This document shows, one piece after another, positions 18,121 to 29,203 of a stretch of 64,000 nt of DNA. A program made the position numbers and the translations under genes. The notes beneath the pieces are model-generated. The model saw nothing but the letters and a program-made list of their open reading frames with translations. It was not told the DNA's origin and did not search any database. The DNA is from Streptomyces sp. AC558_RSS880 (lineage in GTDB: Bacteria > Actinomycetota > Actinomycetes > Streptomycetales > Streptomycetaceae). Position 1 is the stretch's first letter. Every line of letters begins with the position of its first letter. The stretch covers positions 1 to 64,000 of the forward strand of contig NZ_JAGMUJ010000191.1 in NCBI RefSeq assembly GCF_019049255.1, given 5' to 3'.

Positions 18121-19062
18121 ATGGACCGCTACAGCCGGCTCCGCCGCGTCCGGCAGATGGATCCGCAGCGGGACTTCGAGCGGATCTACCGGTGGATCAC
18201 CCACTACGAGTTCCCCCGCGACTATCTCCACGGGACGTCGATCGCGTTCCTGCGCGACTACGGCGTCCCGCGCGTCTCCCGGCTCCTGGACCGCACCCAG
18301 GAGTTCGAACGTGCCGGTCAGAAGCGGTACGACGACACGGTGCTGCTCATGTACGAGATGGTCCGCGAGGGGACGGACTCGGAGCACGGCCGGGCGGCCG
18401 CCCGCCACCTGAACCGCATCCACGGCCGTTACCGGATCCCCAACGAGGACTTCCTCTACGTCCTGGCCACCACGGTGGTGGGGCCGAAGCGGTGGATCGA
18501 CCGGTTCGGCTGGCGGCGCCTGTCCGAGCAGGAGACCGAGAGTCTGGCGTTGGTGGGCCGGCGGATGGGCGAGATGATGGGCATCTCCGGCGTACCCGGC
18601 ACTTATGCCGCGTTCGAGCGGCTCCACGACGACTACGAGCGGGAGATGTTCGCCTACGACCCCGCCAACCGCAGGGTCGCGGCGGCCACCCTGCGGATCA
18701 TGGCCTCCTGGTACCCGGCCCCGGCGCGGCGGCTGGCCTCCCGGGTCGTGCTCGCCGTCCTGGACGAGCCGCTGCTGAAGGCGCTCGGCTTCCGCCCGCA
18801 GCCGCGCCTGCTGCGGGCCGCCGTCCACCGCGCGTTCCGTGTCCGGGCCGCGCTGATCCGCCTGCTGCCCGGGCGGCCCGAGTGGCTCCCGCGCAAGCCC
18901 GAGGCGCGCACCTACCCCTTCGGCTGGACCCTGGACGACCTGGGTCCGCACTGGGCGCACTCCCGTCCGCCTTCGCCGCTCCAGGACGGGACGCCGCCGG
19001 AAGGGGCCTCCGTTCCGGCGCAGTCGTCCGTCCCCGATGCTCCCCGTCAGGAGACGCCATGA
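18121..19062 (+). CDS. MpaB-like oxygenase (DUF2236, rubber-oxygenase superfamily)
   Basis: 313 residues with ATG at 18121 after GGAGGG. The sequence follows the DUF2236/MpaB pattern throughout: FERIYRWITHYEFPRDYLHG near the start, RYDDTVLLMYEM, NEDFLYVLATTVVGPKRWID and FAYDPANRRVAAATL. Characterised relatives are heme-dependent oxygenases that cleave C=C bonds of prenyl chains (fungal MpaB) or of polyisoprene (Lcp). It has no signal peptide, so it acts in the cytoplasm. The stop overlaps the next gene's ATG (ATGA), tying it to an aldehyde dehydrogenase. Oxidative cleavage giving an aldehyde that the partner oxidises is a reasonable inference. Confidence 0.85.
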   Translation: MDRYSRLRRVRQMDPQRDFERIYRWITHYEFPRDYLHGTSIAFLRDYGVPRVSRLLDRTQEFERAGQKRYDDTVLLMYEMVREGTDSEHGRAAARHLNRIHGRYRIPNEDFLYVLATTVVGPKRWIDRFGWRRLSEQETESLALVGRRMGEMMGISGVPGTYAAFERLHDDYEREMFAYDPANRRVAAATLRIMASWYPAPARRLASRVVLAVLDEPLLKALGFRPQPRLLRAAVHRAFRVRAALIRLLPGRPEWLPRKPEARTYPFGWTLDDLGPHWAHSRPPSPLQDGTPPEGASVPAQSSVPDAPRQETP

Positions 19063-20564
19063 CCGACACCACCCCCGACGCCGCACCACGCGCCGCGACC
19101 TTCACCACGTACTCCCCCGCGACCGGCGAGCCGATCGCCGAACACCCGGTGCACGGACCGGAGGAAGTCTCCCGCGCCGTGGCCCGGGCGCGGACCGTCC
19201 AGGCGGGCTGGGCGGCGCTGTCCGCGTCCCGGCGCCGTGACCATCTGCTGCGGTGGAAGAAGGCCCTCGCCACCGACCTGGACACCGTGGCCCGCACCGT
19301 CTCCGAGGAGACCGGCAAACCGGCCGGTGACGCCGCGCTGGAGGTCGTGCTCACGCTGGAGCACCTGGGCTGGGCCGCCCGCAACGCCGGGCGCGTGCTG
19401 CGCCGGCGGAAGGTGGGCACCGGACTGTTCACCGTCCACCAGCGGGCCTCGCTGGTGCACCGGCCGCTGGGCGTGGTCGGCGTGATCGGCCCCTGGAACT
19501 ACCCCCTGTACACCCCGATGGGCTCCATCGGTTACGCCCTGGCCGCGGGGAACGCCGTGGTCTTCAAGCCGTCCGAGCTGACCCCGGGCACCGGGGTCCT
19601 GCTGGCCGGGCTCTTCGACGCCGCCGTGCCCGGGCACGCCGGGCTGCTCACCACCGTCACCGGCGCGGCGTCCACCGGGGACGCCCTGGCCCGGTCCGGG
19701 GTCGACAAGCTGGCGTTCACCGGTTCGCCGGGGACGGCCCGTACGGTGATGGCGGTGTGCGCCGGGACGCTGACGCCGTTCCTCGCCGAGTGCGGCGGGA
19801 AGGACGCGGTGATCGTCACCGCGGACGCGGACCTGGACGCGGCCGCCGACGCGATCGTGTGGGGCGCGCTGAGCAACGCGGGGCAGACCTGCGCCGGCGT
19901 GGAGCGCGTCTACGCGGTGCGCGGGATCCACGCGGAGTTGTGCGAACGGGTGGTCGAGCGGGCGGCGGCGCTGCGCCCCGGTGCCGAGGCGGACACCCCC
20001 TACGGGCCGATGACACTGCCGGACCAGGTCGCCGTCGTCGAACGGCACGTGAGCGGTGCGGTCTCGGCGGGTGCGCGGGCCCTGCTGGGCGGGCCCGTGT
20101 CGGTTCGCGCTCCCTACGTCGCGCCGGTCGTGCTGACCGGCGTACCGGAGGACGCGGCGGCGATGACGGAGGAGACCTTCGGGCCGGTCGTGGCGATCAA
20201 TCCGGTGGCCGACGTGGACGAGGCGGTGGAGCGGGCCAACGCCTCGCGCTACGCCCTGGGGGCCGCGGTGTTCTGCCGCGACGGGCGCGCCGGCGCGGCG
20301 ATCGCGGCGCGGCTGCGCGCGGGGGCGGTGTCGGTGAACTCGGTGCTGGGTTTCGCGGCGGTGCCGGCGCTGCCGTTCGGTGGTTCGCAGGACTCCGGCT
20401 TCGGGCGGATCCACGGCGAGGAAGGGCTGCGTGCCTTCACCTCCGTGCAGTCGGTGACGGTGCAGCGGTTCACCCCGCCGATCGCGCTGACCTCCTTCGA
20501 GGTTCCGGCCGCCACGCGGGAGCGCGCGGTGCGGCTGGCCCGGGCGCTGCACCGGCGCCGCTGA
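19059..20564 (+). CDS. NAD(P)-dependent aldehyde dehydrogenase
   Basis: 501 residues. It overlaps the MpaB-like gene by 4 bp. The catalytic Cys is 278 (GQTCAGVE) and the general-base Glu is 244 (AECGGKD). The Rossmann region FTGSPGTARTV and the early motif VIGPWNYPLY are of the usual ALDH family type. It oxidises an aldehyde to the acid. In this neighbourhood the substrate is probably the aldehyde released by the upstream oxygenase or by the Lcp enzyme encoded 16 kb away, followed by CoA activation and beta-oxidation. The substrate is inferred, not shown. Confidence 0.95.
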   Translation: MTDTTPDAAPRAATFTTYSPATGEPIAEHPVHGPEEVSRAVARARTVQAGWAALSASRRRDHLLRWKKALATDLDTVARTVSEETGKPAGDAALEVVLTLEHLGWAARNAGRVLRRRKVGTGLFTVHQRASLVHRPLGVVGVIGPWNYPLYTPMGSIGYALAAGNAVVFKPSELTPGTGVLLAGLFDAAVPGHAGLLTTVTGAASTGDALARSGVDKLAFTGSPGTARTVMAVCAGTLTPFLAECGGKDAVIVTADADLDAAADAIVWGALSNAGQTCAGVERVYAVRGIHAELCERVVERAAALRPGAEADTPYGPMTLPDQVAVVERHVSGAVSAGARALLGGPVSVRAPYVAPVVLTGVPEDAAAMTEETFGPVVAINPVADVDEAVERANASRYALGAAVFCRDGRAGAAIAARLRAGAVSVNSVLGFAAVPALPFGGSQDSGFGRIHGEEGLRAFTSVQSVTVQRFTPPIALTSFEVPAATRERAVRLARALHRRR

Positions 20565-20600
20565 ACGGCCGGGCGGCGCCCCGCCGGACGGTGCGGCCGG

Positions 20601-21227
20601 TCAGGCGTCCAGCAGCGGGGCCAGGTAGCGGCGGGCGAAGGCCCGGGCCTGGTCCTCGTCCTCCATCTCGATGCAGCCGGCGGGGTTGAGCAGGAAGGAC
20701 ACGGCGACCCGCACCATGAGCTCGGCGACCGGACGCGGGTCCTCCTCGGGGCGGCCCTCGACCTGTTGCGCGCGGCGCAGATGGACCGTCAGGTACTCGA
20801 CGGTGGCGGAGAGCGAGGAGCCGCCCTGCACGGTCAGATAGGGCAGCACCACCTCGGGTTCGAGGCGCAGCAGGCCGCCGAAGAGCGGATGGGCGCGGGT
20901 GTGGCGCAGGGCGACCACGAAGCCCTCGACGACCCGCTCCTTCATGGTCGGCAGCGCCGCCACCGCCGAGTCCAGCCGCTGGAAGAACCGGGCGAGCTCG
21001 CGCAGCAGGGTGCCCTCGACCAGCTTGTCCTTGGTCTGGAAGCGCCGGTAGACGGTGACCCGGGAGACGCCGGCCCGTTTGGCCACGTCGTCCACGGAGG
21101 AGCGGCGCAGCCCCAGCAGGGTGAACTGCTCCAGCGCCGCGTCGAGGATCCGCCGCGCCGTGTCGTCCTCCGGCTCCGGCCGGTCGAGGGCCCGGGCGAG
21201 CCACGAGTCGTTCGTGTCAGTTCTCAT
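20601..21227 (-). CDS. TetR-family regulator
   Basis: 208 residues from ATG 21227. The N-terminal HTH is at about residues 25-70 (SVDDVAKRAGVSRVTVYRRF) and is followed by a ligand-binding domain. It is convergent with the ALDH gene and divergent from an acyl-CoA dehydrogenase gene. The element at 21269-21289 sits in the divergent promoter region and resembles the one upstream of the MpaB-like operon, so this protein probably controls itself, the dehydrogenase and that operon. Confidence 0.92.
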   Translation of the reverse strand: MRTDTNDSWLARALDRPEPEDDTARRILDAALEQFTLLGLRRSSVDDVAKRAGVSRVTVYRRFQTKDKLVEGTLLRELARFFQRLDSAVAALPTMKERVVEGFVVALRHTRAHPLFGGLLRLEPEVVLPYLTVQGGSSLSATVEYLTVHLRRAQQVEGRPEEDPRPVAELMVRVAVSFLLNPAGCIEMEDEDQARAFARRYLAPLLDA

Positions 21228-21268
21228 GGTGCGTCTCACGATACCGGCGAACGACCCCCGTGAGACAT

Positions 21269-21289
21269 TGAAACAACTACCATGTTTTT
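21269..21289. promoter_or_regulatory. Operator-like element, copy 2 (TGAAAC-N9-GTTTTT)
   Basis: It lies 42 bp upstream of the TetR start and 66 bp before the acyl-CoA dehydrogenase start. It matches copy 1 at 17958-17978 in the left half-site TGAAACAA and in GTTT of the right half at the same spacing, and both are followed by GTA one base later. Likely bound by the adjacent TetR protein. Confidence 0.65.
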
Positions 21290-21354
21290 GTAACCCACCT
21301 GCCGGTCCGCACCCGACCGAGCCGCCGACCGGCACCCGGATCCCGGAGGACCTG

Positions 21355-22494
21355 ATGGGCAGTCGACTCACCGAGGAACAGGCCGCTTTCGCCGCGGCCG
21401 TACGCGACTTCGCCAAGCGCGAGTGCGGTACCCGAGAACAGCGCGACGCGCTGACGGAGGGCGGCCGTGAGGCCCACCACCCCGGGCTGTACGGACGGCT
21501 CGCCGCCCTGGGCTGGCTCGGGGTGTGCGTGCCCGAGGAGTACGGAGGCTCCGGCGGCGGGCTGGCCGACACCTGTCTCTTCCTGGAGGAGACCTCGTAC
21601 GGGATGGTCCCGTGCGGAGGCTTCGTCACCACCGTCATCACGGCGAAGGCGTACGAGCGGTTCGGCACCGAGCGGCAGCGGCGCGAGGTGCTGGCCGGGG
21701 TGGTGCGCGGCGACGTCCTGTCCATCGCCATGTCGGAGCCGGGAGCCGGGTCGGACGTCGGCGCGCTGCGCTGCCGGGCCCGGCGGGAGCGGGACGGCAC
21801 CTGGGTGATCGACGGGCAGAAGACCTGGATCTCCAACGCGCACTGCGCGAAGAGCATTCTGCTGGTGGCCCGCACCGGCGAGGACAAGCACGGCGGTCTG
21901 ACCATGTTCCACCTGCCCGCCGACACCCCGGGCGTGGAGGTGCGGGGCATCGAGACCATGCGCGGCCGGGAGGTCAACGACGTCTTCCTCACCGGCGTGC
22001 GGCTGCCCGCGGACGCCGTCGTCGGCCAGGTGGACGACGGCTGGCGGCAGTTGATGGCCGGCCTCAACCACGAGCGGCTCTTCCTGGCCGCGAACATGCT
22101 GGGCCTGGCGCGCCGCGCCTTCGACGACGCCGTCTCCTACGTCCGCGAACGCGAGCAGTTCGGGCGGCCCGTCGGTTCCTTCCAGGCGCTGCGGCACCGG
22201 ATCGCCGACCTCGCCACCGAGATCGAGTGCACCCGGCTGCTGGTGCGCGAGGTGGCCCTGGACTGCGACGCGCAGCCGGACAGGCTGTTCCCGCGCGAGG
22301 CGTCCATGGCCAAGCTGAAGGCCACCGAGATCGCCAAGCGGACCGCCCTGGAAGGCATGCAGATGATGGGCGGCTACGGCTACACCACGGAGTTCGACAT
22401 GGAGCGCCATCTGCGGGCCGCGGTCGTCTCCACGGTCTACGGCGGCACCAGCGAGATCCAGCGGGACGTCATCGGCAAGACCTACGGTCTCTGA
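21355..22494 (+). CDS. Acyl-CoA dehydrogenase
   Basis: 379 residues with ATG 21355 after GGAGGA. Family features are all present: SIAMSEPGAGSDV (flavin/acyl binding), WISNAHCAKS, REREQFGRPVG, and the C-terminal YGGTSEIQ carrying the usual catalytic-base region. It uses FAD to introduce a trans-2,3 double bond into an acyl-CoA and hands electrons to ETF. It is monocistronic, divergent from the TetR gene and terminated by a strong hairpin. It is a second acyl-CoA dehydrogenase of the island, distinct from the one at 28055, so the two may act on different chain types. Confidence 0.95.
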   Translation: MGSRLTEEQAAFAAAVRDFAKRECGTREQRDALTEGGREAHHPGLYGRLAALGWLGVCVPEEYGGSGGGLADTCLFLEETSYGMVPCGGFVTTVITAKAYERFGTERQRREVLAGVVRGDVLSIAMSEPGAGSDVGALRCRARRERDGTWVIDGQKTWISNAHCAKSILLVARTGEDKHGGLTMFHLPADTPGVEVRGIETMRGREVNDVFLTGVRLPADAVVGQVDDGWRQLMAGLNHERLFLAANMLGLARRAFDDAVSYVREREQFGRPVGSFQALRHRIADLATEIECTRLLVREVALDCDAQPDRLFPREASMAKLKATEIAKRTALEGMQMMGGYGYTTEFDMERHLRAAVVSTVYGGTSEIQRDVIGKTYGL

Positions 22495-22503
22495 GACGGC
22501 CTC

Positions 22504-22551
22504 GGCACGGCGGTGGCCCCTCCCCGGGCGGGGAGGGGCCACCGCCGTGCC
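22504..22551. terminator. Strong bidirectional terminator hairpin
   Basis: A perfect 22-bp stem (22504-22525 with 22530-22551) and a 4-base loop lie between the convergent acyl-CoA dehydrogenase and acyl-CoA synthetase genes. Confidence 0.9.
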
Positions 22552-22576
22552 GTGCGCGGGAGGAACGCGGCCCGGG

Positions 22577-24409
<1,833 letters not shown>

Positions 24410-24600
24410 CGGGGCCTCCTTGCGGGTCGGAAGGGAACGTCTGGGGAGACCGGGGCGGGGAAACCCCTGCGGGCGTGCCCGGTGGAGCCGGGTGCGGCGG
24501 GGTGGGCCGCCGGGGGTGAGGGCCCCGGGAGGGACGGTCCTGCCCACGGGAACCCGCCGGTTCCGAGGAGGTGCGGGGCTGCGCGGGTCCTCGGAGCGGA

Positions 24601-26778
24601 TCAGGAGTCGGTGAAGGTCTCGCCCCGCTCGGCCTTGCGCAGCAGCAGCTCGGGCGGGGCGAAGCGCTCGCCGTGCTTCCCGGCCAGCTCACGCGCGCGG
24701 GCCACGAAGCCGGGCAGCCCGCCCTCATAAGCGTTGATGTACTGCAGCACCCCGCCCGTCCACGGCGGGAAGCCGATGCCGAGCAGCGAGCCGATGTTGG
24801 CGTCCGCCACCGAGACCAGCACGCCCTCCTCCAGGCAGCGCACCGAGTCGAGCGCCTCGACGAAGAGCATCCGCTCCATCAGCTCGGTCAGGTCGGCGGG
24901 TTGCCTCGCCGGATCGGTGAAGTGCTCGCGCAGTCCCGGCCAGAGCCCGGCGCGCCTGCCGTCGACGTAGTCGTAGAAGCCCGCGCCGCCCGACCGTCCG
25001 GGGCGGCCGAACTCGTCGATCATGCGGTCCACCACCGCGTCCGCCGGGTGCGGCTCCCGGACGCCGCCCGACGCCTCGACCGCGCGGCGGGCCTCCTCGC
25101 GGATCCTGCGCGGCAGGGTGAGGGTCAGCTCGTCCATCAGGGAGAGCACCTTGGCCGGGTAGCCGGCCTGCGCGGCGGCCTGCTCGACGGAGGCCGGTTC
25201 GATGCCCTCCCCGACCATGGCGACGCCCTCGTCGAGGAAGCGGCCGATGACACGGGAGGTGAAGAAGCCGCGCGAGTCGTTGACCACGATCGGCGTCTTG
25301 TGGATCTGCCGCACCAGGTCGAAGGCCCGCGCGAGCGCCTCGTCCCCCGTCTTCTCGCCCTTGACGATCTCCACCAGCGGCATCCTGTCGACCGGTGAGA
25401 AGAAGTGCAGGCCGATGAAGTCCCGCGGCCGCTCCACCCCCTTGGCAAGGACGGTGATGGGCAGGGTGGAGGTGTTCGAGCACAGCAGCGCGTCCGGCGC
25501 GACGACCTCCTGGACCTCCTGGAACACCGTGTGCTTGAGGCCGGTGTCCTCGAAGACCGCCTCGATCACCGCGTCGCAGCCGGCCAGGTCCCGGACGTCG
25601 GCGGTCGGGGTGATGCGGGCCAGCAGGGCGTCGGCCTTCTCCTGCGTGGTGCGGCTGCGGGAGACTGCCTTGGCGCACAGCTTCTCCGAGTGGCCCTTGC
25701 CCTTGGCCGCCGCCTCCGCCGACACGTCCTTCAGCACGACGTCGATCCCCGCCAGCGCGCAGGAGTGGGCGATGCCCGCGCCCATCATGCCCGCGCCGAG
25801 CACGGCCACCCTGGTCACCCCGCGCGGCTCGACGCCCCGGGGACGGCCGGCGCTGGAGTTCACGGCCTGCAGGTCGAAGAAGTACGCCTGGATCATGTTC
25901 TTGGTGATCTGCCCGGTGACCAGTTCCGTCAGGTACCGGGCCTCCACCACGAAGGCCGTGTCCACGTCGACCTGGGAGCTCTCCACGGCCGCCGCGAGGA
26001 TGTCGCGCGGCGCCGGGCAGGGGGCGCCGCCCGTCTTCTTCCTCAGCATCGCGGGGAGGGCGGGGAGCCGGGCGGCGAGCTTCGGGGTCGAGGGGGTACC
26101 GCCGGGGATGCGGTACCCGGGAGCGTCCCAGGGCTGCGCGGACTCGGGGTGGGCGTCGACGAACGCCCGCGCCTTGGCGAGGAGTTCTTCTTGGTCGGCG
26201 GCGATCTCGTCGACCAGGCCGGCCTCCAGGGCGCGCGCCGGTCCGTACCGGGTGCCCTCCAGGAGGACCTTCCGCAGGGCGTCCACCACCCCGAACATGC
26301 GGACCGTGCGGGTCACTCCGCCGCCGCCGGGCAGCAGGCCCAGGGTGACCTCGGGGAGTCCGACGCGGGCGGTCGGGCGGTCCAGCACCACGCGGTGGTG
26401 ACAGGCCAGGGCGATCTCGTAACCGCCGCCCAGCGCCGCGCCGTTGATCGCGGCGACGACCGGCTTGTCCAGCGTCTCCAGGACGCGCAGCGAGCGCTTG
26501 ACGCGCATCCCGGCCTCGAAGGAGGCGTCGGCGGTCCCGGGGGTGACGGAGATCAGGTCGCGCAGGTCGCCACCGGCGAAGAAGCTCTTCTTGGCGGAGG
26601 TGACGATGACGCCCCGGACGGCGTCGCGGCGTTCCGCGAGCCGCGCCGCGACGGCGTCCAGCGAGTCGACGAACGCGGCGTTCATGGTGTTGACGGACTG
26701 GTCCGGGTCGTCGAGGACGAGGGTGACGACGTGGTCGTCGGACTCTTCCCAGCGGATGGTGGTGGACTCGGTGCTCAT
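24601..26778 (-). CDS. fadB: Trifunctional-type enoyl-CoA hydratase/3-hydroxyacyl-CoA dehydrogenase (FadB/FadJ-like)
   Basis: 725 residues with ATG 26778 preceded by AGGAG; the open frame runs further upstream without family similarity. The N-terminal third is a crotonase domain (KKSFFAGGDL, ALGGGYEIALACHHRV). The middle is an NAD-binding domain (VLGAGMMGAGIAHSCALAG near residue 325), followed by the dehydrogenase catalytic region FIGLHFFSPVDRMPLVEIVKG and a helical C-terminus. It performs hydration and oxidation of trans-2-enoyl-CoA. It follows fadA by 32 bp in one operon with the acyl-CoA dehydrogenase, LLM oxidoreductase and racemase genes. Confidence 0.96.
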   Translation of the reverse strand: MSTESTTIRWEESDDHVVTLVLDDPDQSVNTMNAAFVDSLDAVAARLAERRDAVRGVIVTSAKKSFFAGGDLRDLISVTPGTADASFEAGMRVKRSLRVLETLDKPVVAAINGAALGGGYEIALACHHRVVLDRPTARVGLPEVTLGLLPGGGGVTRTVRMFGVVDALRKVLLEGTRYGPARALEAGLVDEIAADQEELLAKARAFVDAHPESAQPWDAPGYRIPGGTPSTPKLAARLPALPAMLRKKTGGAPCPAPRDILAAAVESSQVDVDTAFVVEARYLTELVTGQITKNMIQAYFFDLQAVNSSAGRPRGVEPRGVTRVAVLGAGMMGAGIAHSCALAGIDVVLKDVSAEAAAKGKGHSEKLCAKAVSRSRTTQEKADALLARITPTADVRDLAGCDAVIEAVFEDTGLKHTVFQEVQEVVAPDALLCSNTSTLPITVLAKGVERPRDFIGLHFFSPVDRMPLVEIVKGEKTGDEALARAFDLVRQIHKTPIVVNDSRGFFTSRVIGRFLDEGVAMVGEGIEPASVEQAAAQAGYPAKVLSLMDELTLTLPRRIREEARRAVEASGGVREPHPADAVVDRMIDEFGRPGRSGGAGFYDYVDGRRAGLWPGLREHFTDPARQPADLTELMERMLFVEALDSVRCLEEGVLVSVADANIGSLLGIGFPPWTGGVLQYINAYEGGLPGFVARARELAGKHGERFAPPELLLRKAERGETFTDS

Positions 26779-26810
26779 GAGGGTGTGCTCCTGGTGATCC
26801 GTCGGGAGGG

Positions 26811-28025
26811 TCAGACGCGTTCGACGACCGTGGCGATGCCCATGCCGCCGCCCGCGCACAGGGTCGCCAGCCCGTACCGCAGGTCGCGGCGGGCCAGTTC
26901 GTCCACGAGGGTGCCGAGGATCATCGCGCCGGTGGCGCCGAGGGGATGACCCAGGGCGATGGCGCCGCCGTTGACGTTGACCTTGTCCGGACTCAGCCCC
27001 ATGTCCTTGACGTAGCGCAGGACGACCGCGGCGAACGCCTCGTTGATCTCGACCAGGTCGATGTCGTCGACGGTCAGGCCGGCCTTCGCGAGCGCCTTGC
27101 GGGAGGCGGGCGCGGGCCCGGTCAGCATGATGGTGGGGTCGGCCCCGGACACGGCGGCGGAGACGATCCGGGCACGGGGGGTGAGTCCGTGGCGCTCGCC
27201 GACCTCGCGCGAGCCGATCGCGACCAGCGCGGCGCCGTCGACGATGCCGGAGGAGTTGCCCGCGTGGTGGACGTGGTCGATCCGCTCCACCCAGTGGTAC
27301 TTCTGCAGCGCCACGGCGTCGAAGCCGGCCAGTTCGCCGATGTCCGCGAAGGACGGCTCGAGCTTCGCGAGGGAGTCGGCGGTGGTGCCGGGGCGCAGGT
27401 GCTCGTCGTGGTCGAGGACGGTGAGGCCGTTGCGGTCCCGGACGGGGACGACGGAGCGGTCGAAGCGCCCGTCCTTCCAGGCCGCGGCGGCCCGTTCCTG
27501 GGAGAGGGCCGCATACTCGTCGACGTCGCGGCGGGAGAAGCCCTCCATCGTGGCGATCAGGTCGGCGCCGATGCCCTGGGGGACGAAATCGGTGGCGAGG
27601 TTGGTGCGCGGGTCCTGTGCCCAGGCGCCGCCGTCACTGCCCATCGGGACCCGTGACATGGACTCCACACCGCCCGCGAGGATCAGATCCTCCCAGCCCG
27701 AACGGACTTTCGCCGCCGCCAGGTTGACGGCTTCCAGCCCGGACGCGCAGAAGCGGTTCTCCTGCACGCCCGCCACCGTCTCCGGCAGCCCCGCGAGGAC
27801 GGCGGCGGTGCGCGCGATGTCCGCGCCCTGGTCGCCCAAGGGGCTGACCACACCGAGCACGATGTCGTCGATCGCCGCCGGGTCGAGGCCGGGGAACCGA
27901 CGGAGGGTCTCGTCGATCAGGCCGACGACCAGGTCGATCGGCTTGGTGCCGTGCAGGGCTCCGCCTGCCTTGCCGCGACCGCGCGGGGTGCGGATCGCGT
28001 CGTACACGTACGCTTCGGTGCTCAC
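26811..28025 (-). CDS. fadA: Acetyl-CoA acyltransferase (thiolase, FadA-like)
   Basis: 404 residues with GTG start 28025 and GGAAGG upstream. The nucleophile is Cys93 (ENRFCASGLEAV). The two other thiolase signatures, NGGAIALGHPLGATGA and LCAGGGMGIATV, hold the catalytic His and second Cys. It cleaves 3-ketoacyl-CoA; with a 2-methyl branch the product would be propionyl-CoA. Adjacent to fadB in the expected operon order. Confidence 0.96.
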   Translation of the reverse strand: MSTEAYVYDAIRTPRGRGKAGGALHGTKPIDLVVGLIDETLRRFPGLDPAAIDDIVLGVVSPLGDQGADIARTAAVLAGLPETVAGVQENRFCASGLEAVNLAAAKVRSGWEDLILAGGVESMSRVPMGSDGGAWAQDPRTNLATDFVPQGIGADLIATMEGFSRRDVDEYAALSQERAAAAWKDGRFDRSVVPVRDRNGLTVLDHDEHLRPGTTADSLAKLEPSFADIGELAGFDAVALQKYHWVERIDHVHHAGNSSGIVDGAALVAIGSREVGERHGLTPRARIVSAAVSGADPTIMLTGPAPASRKALAKAGLTVDDIDLVEINEAFAAVVLRYVKDMGLSPDKVNVNGGAIALGHPLGATGAMILGTLVDELARRDLRYGLATLCAGGGMGIATVVERV

Positions 28026-28054
28026 CTCGGGTGCCTTCCTCGTCAGGGGGGTGT

Positions 28055-29203
28055 TCAACGGAGCAGCGAGCGGCCGATGATCTCCTTCATGATCTCGGTG
28101 GTGCCGCCGTAGATGGTCTGGACACGGCTGTCGAGGAACGCCTTGGCGACCCGGTACTCGGTCATGTAGCCGTACCCGCCGTGGAGTTGCAGACAGCGGT
28201 CGACGACGCGCTTCTGCAGTTCGGTGGCCCACCACTTGGCCATCGAGGCGTGCACGGCGTCGAGCCGGCCCCTGCTGTGCTCGGTGACGCAGCGGTCCAC
28301 GAAGGTCCGGGTGACCGCGGCCTCGGTGGCCATCTCGGCGATCTCGAAGCGGATGTGCTGGAGCCGGGCCAGCGGTCGCCCGAACGCCTCGCGCTCCTTC
28401 ACGTACCGCAGGGTGACGTCCAGGATCTCCTCGGCCGCGGCGGCGGCGCCGACCGCGATGGCCAGCCGCTCCTGGGCGAGGTTGCCCATGAGGTGGGCGA
28501 AGGCCTGGTTCTCCTCGCCGAGCAGGTTCTCCTTGGGCACGCGCACGTCGTCGAAGAACAGTTCGGCGGTGTCCTGGGCCTTCTGGCCGATCTTGTCGAG
28601 GTTGCGGCCGCGCGCGAAGCCCTCCGTGCCGCGCTCGACGACGAGCAGGCTCTGCCCGCCGCTCCCGCCCTCGGGGGTGGTGCGGGCGACCACGACGACG
28701 AGGTCGGCGAGGATGCCGTTGGAGATGAAGGTCTTCGTGCCGTTGAGCAGGTAGTGGTCGCCCCGGTCGGTGGCGGTGGTGCGGATGCCCTGCAGGTCGG
28801 AGCCCGCGCCGGGTTCCGTCATGGCGATGGCGGTGACGAGGTCGCCGGAGACGAATCCGGGGAGCCAGCGCCGCTTCTGTTCCTCGTCGGCGAGCCGGGT
28901 CAGGTACGGGCCGACGATGTCGTTGTGCAGGCTCAGGGCGAGCCCGGAGGCGCCGGCGCGGGCGAACTCCTCGATGAGGACGGCGCTGTACCGGAAGTCG
29001 TCGGTCCCGCCACCGCCGTACTCCTCGTCGACGGCCATGCCCAGCAGGCCCTGGCGGCCCGCCGAGCGCCACACCTCGCGGTCGACGACGCCGTCCCTCT
29101 CCCACCGTTCGTGGTGCGGGGCCACCTCCTTGGCGAGGAAGGCCCGCACCGTCTCCCGGAAGGCCTCGTGGTCGGGGCCGTACAGGTCGCGTTCCAGGGT
29201 CAC
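28055..29203 (-). CDS. Acyl-CoA dehydrogenase (FadE-like)
   Basis: 382 residues. Its ATG overlaps the LLM gene stop in ATGA, so it is translationally coupled. Family motifs: TAIAMTEPGAGSDLQG, TKTFISNGILADLVVV, KEREAFGRP and, near the end, VQTIYGGTTEIMKE with the catalytic-base region. It oxidises acyl-CoA using FAD and ETF. Its place behind an alpha-methylacyl-CoA racemase suggests a substrate with a 2-methyl branch, of which only the S epimer is used by such enzymes. That substrate is inferred from context. Confidence 0.95.
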   Translation of the reverse strand: MTLERDLYGPDHEAFRETVRAFLAKEVAPHHERWERDGVVDREVWRSAGRQGLLGMAVDEEYGGGGTDDFRYSAVLIEEFARAGASGLALSLHNDIVGPYLTRLADEEQKRRWLPGFVSGDLVTAIAMTEPGAGSDLQGIRTTATDRGDHYLLNGTKTFISNGILADLVVVVARTTPEGGSGGQSLLVVERGTEGFARGRNLDKIGQKAQDTAELFFDDVRVPKENLLGEENQAFAHLMGNLAQERLAIAVGAAAAAEEILDVTLRYVKEREAFGRPLARLQHIRFEIAEMATEAAVTRTFVDRCVTEHSRGRLDAVHASMAKWWATELQKRVVDRCLQLHGGYGYMTEYRVAKAFLDSRVQTIYGGTTEIMKEIIGRSLLR

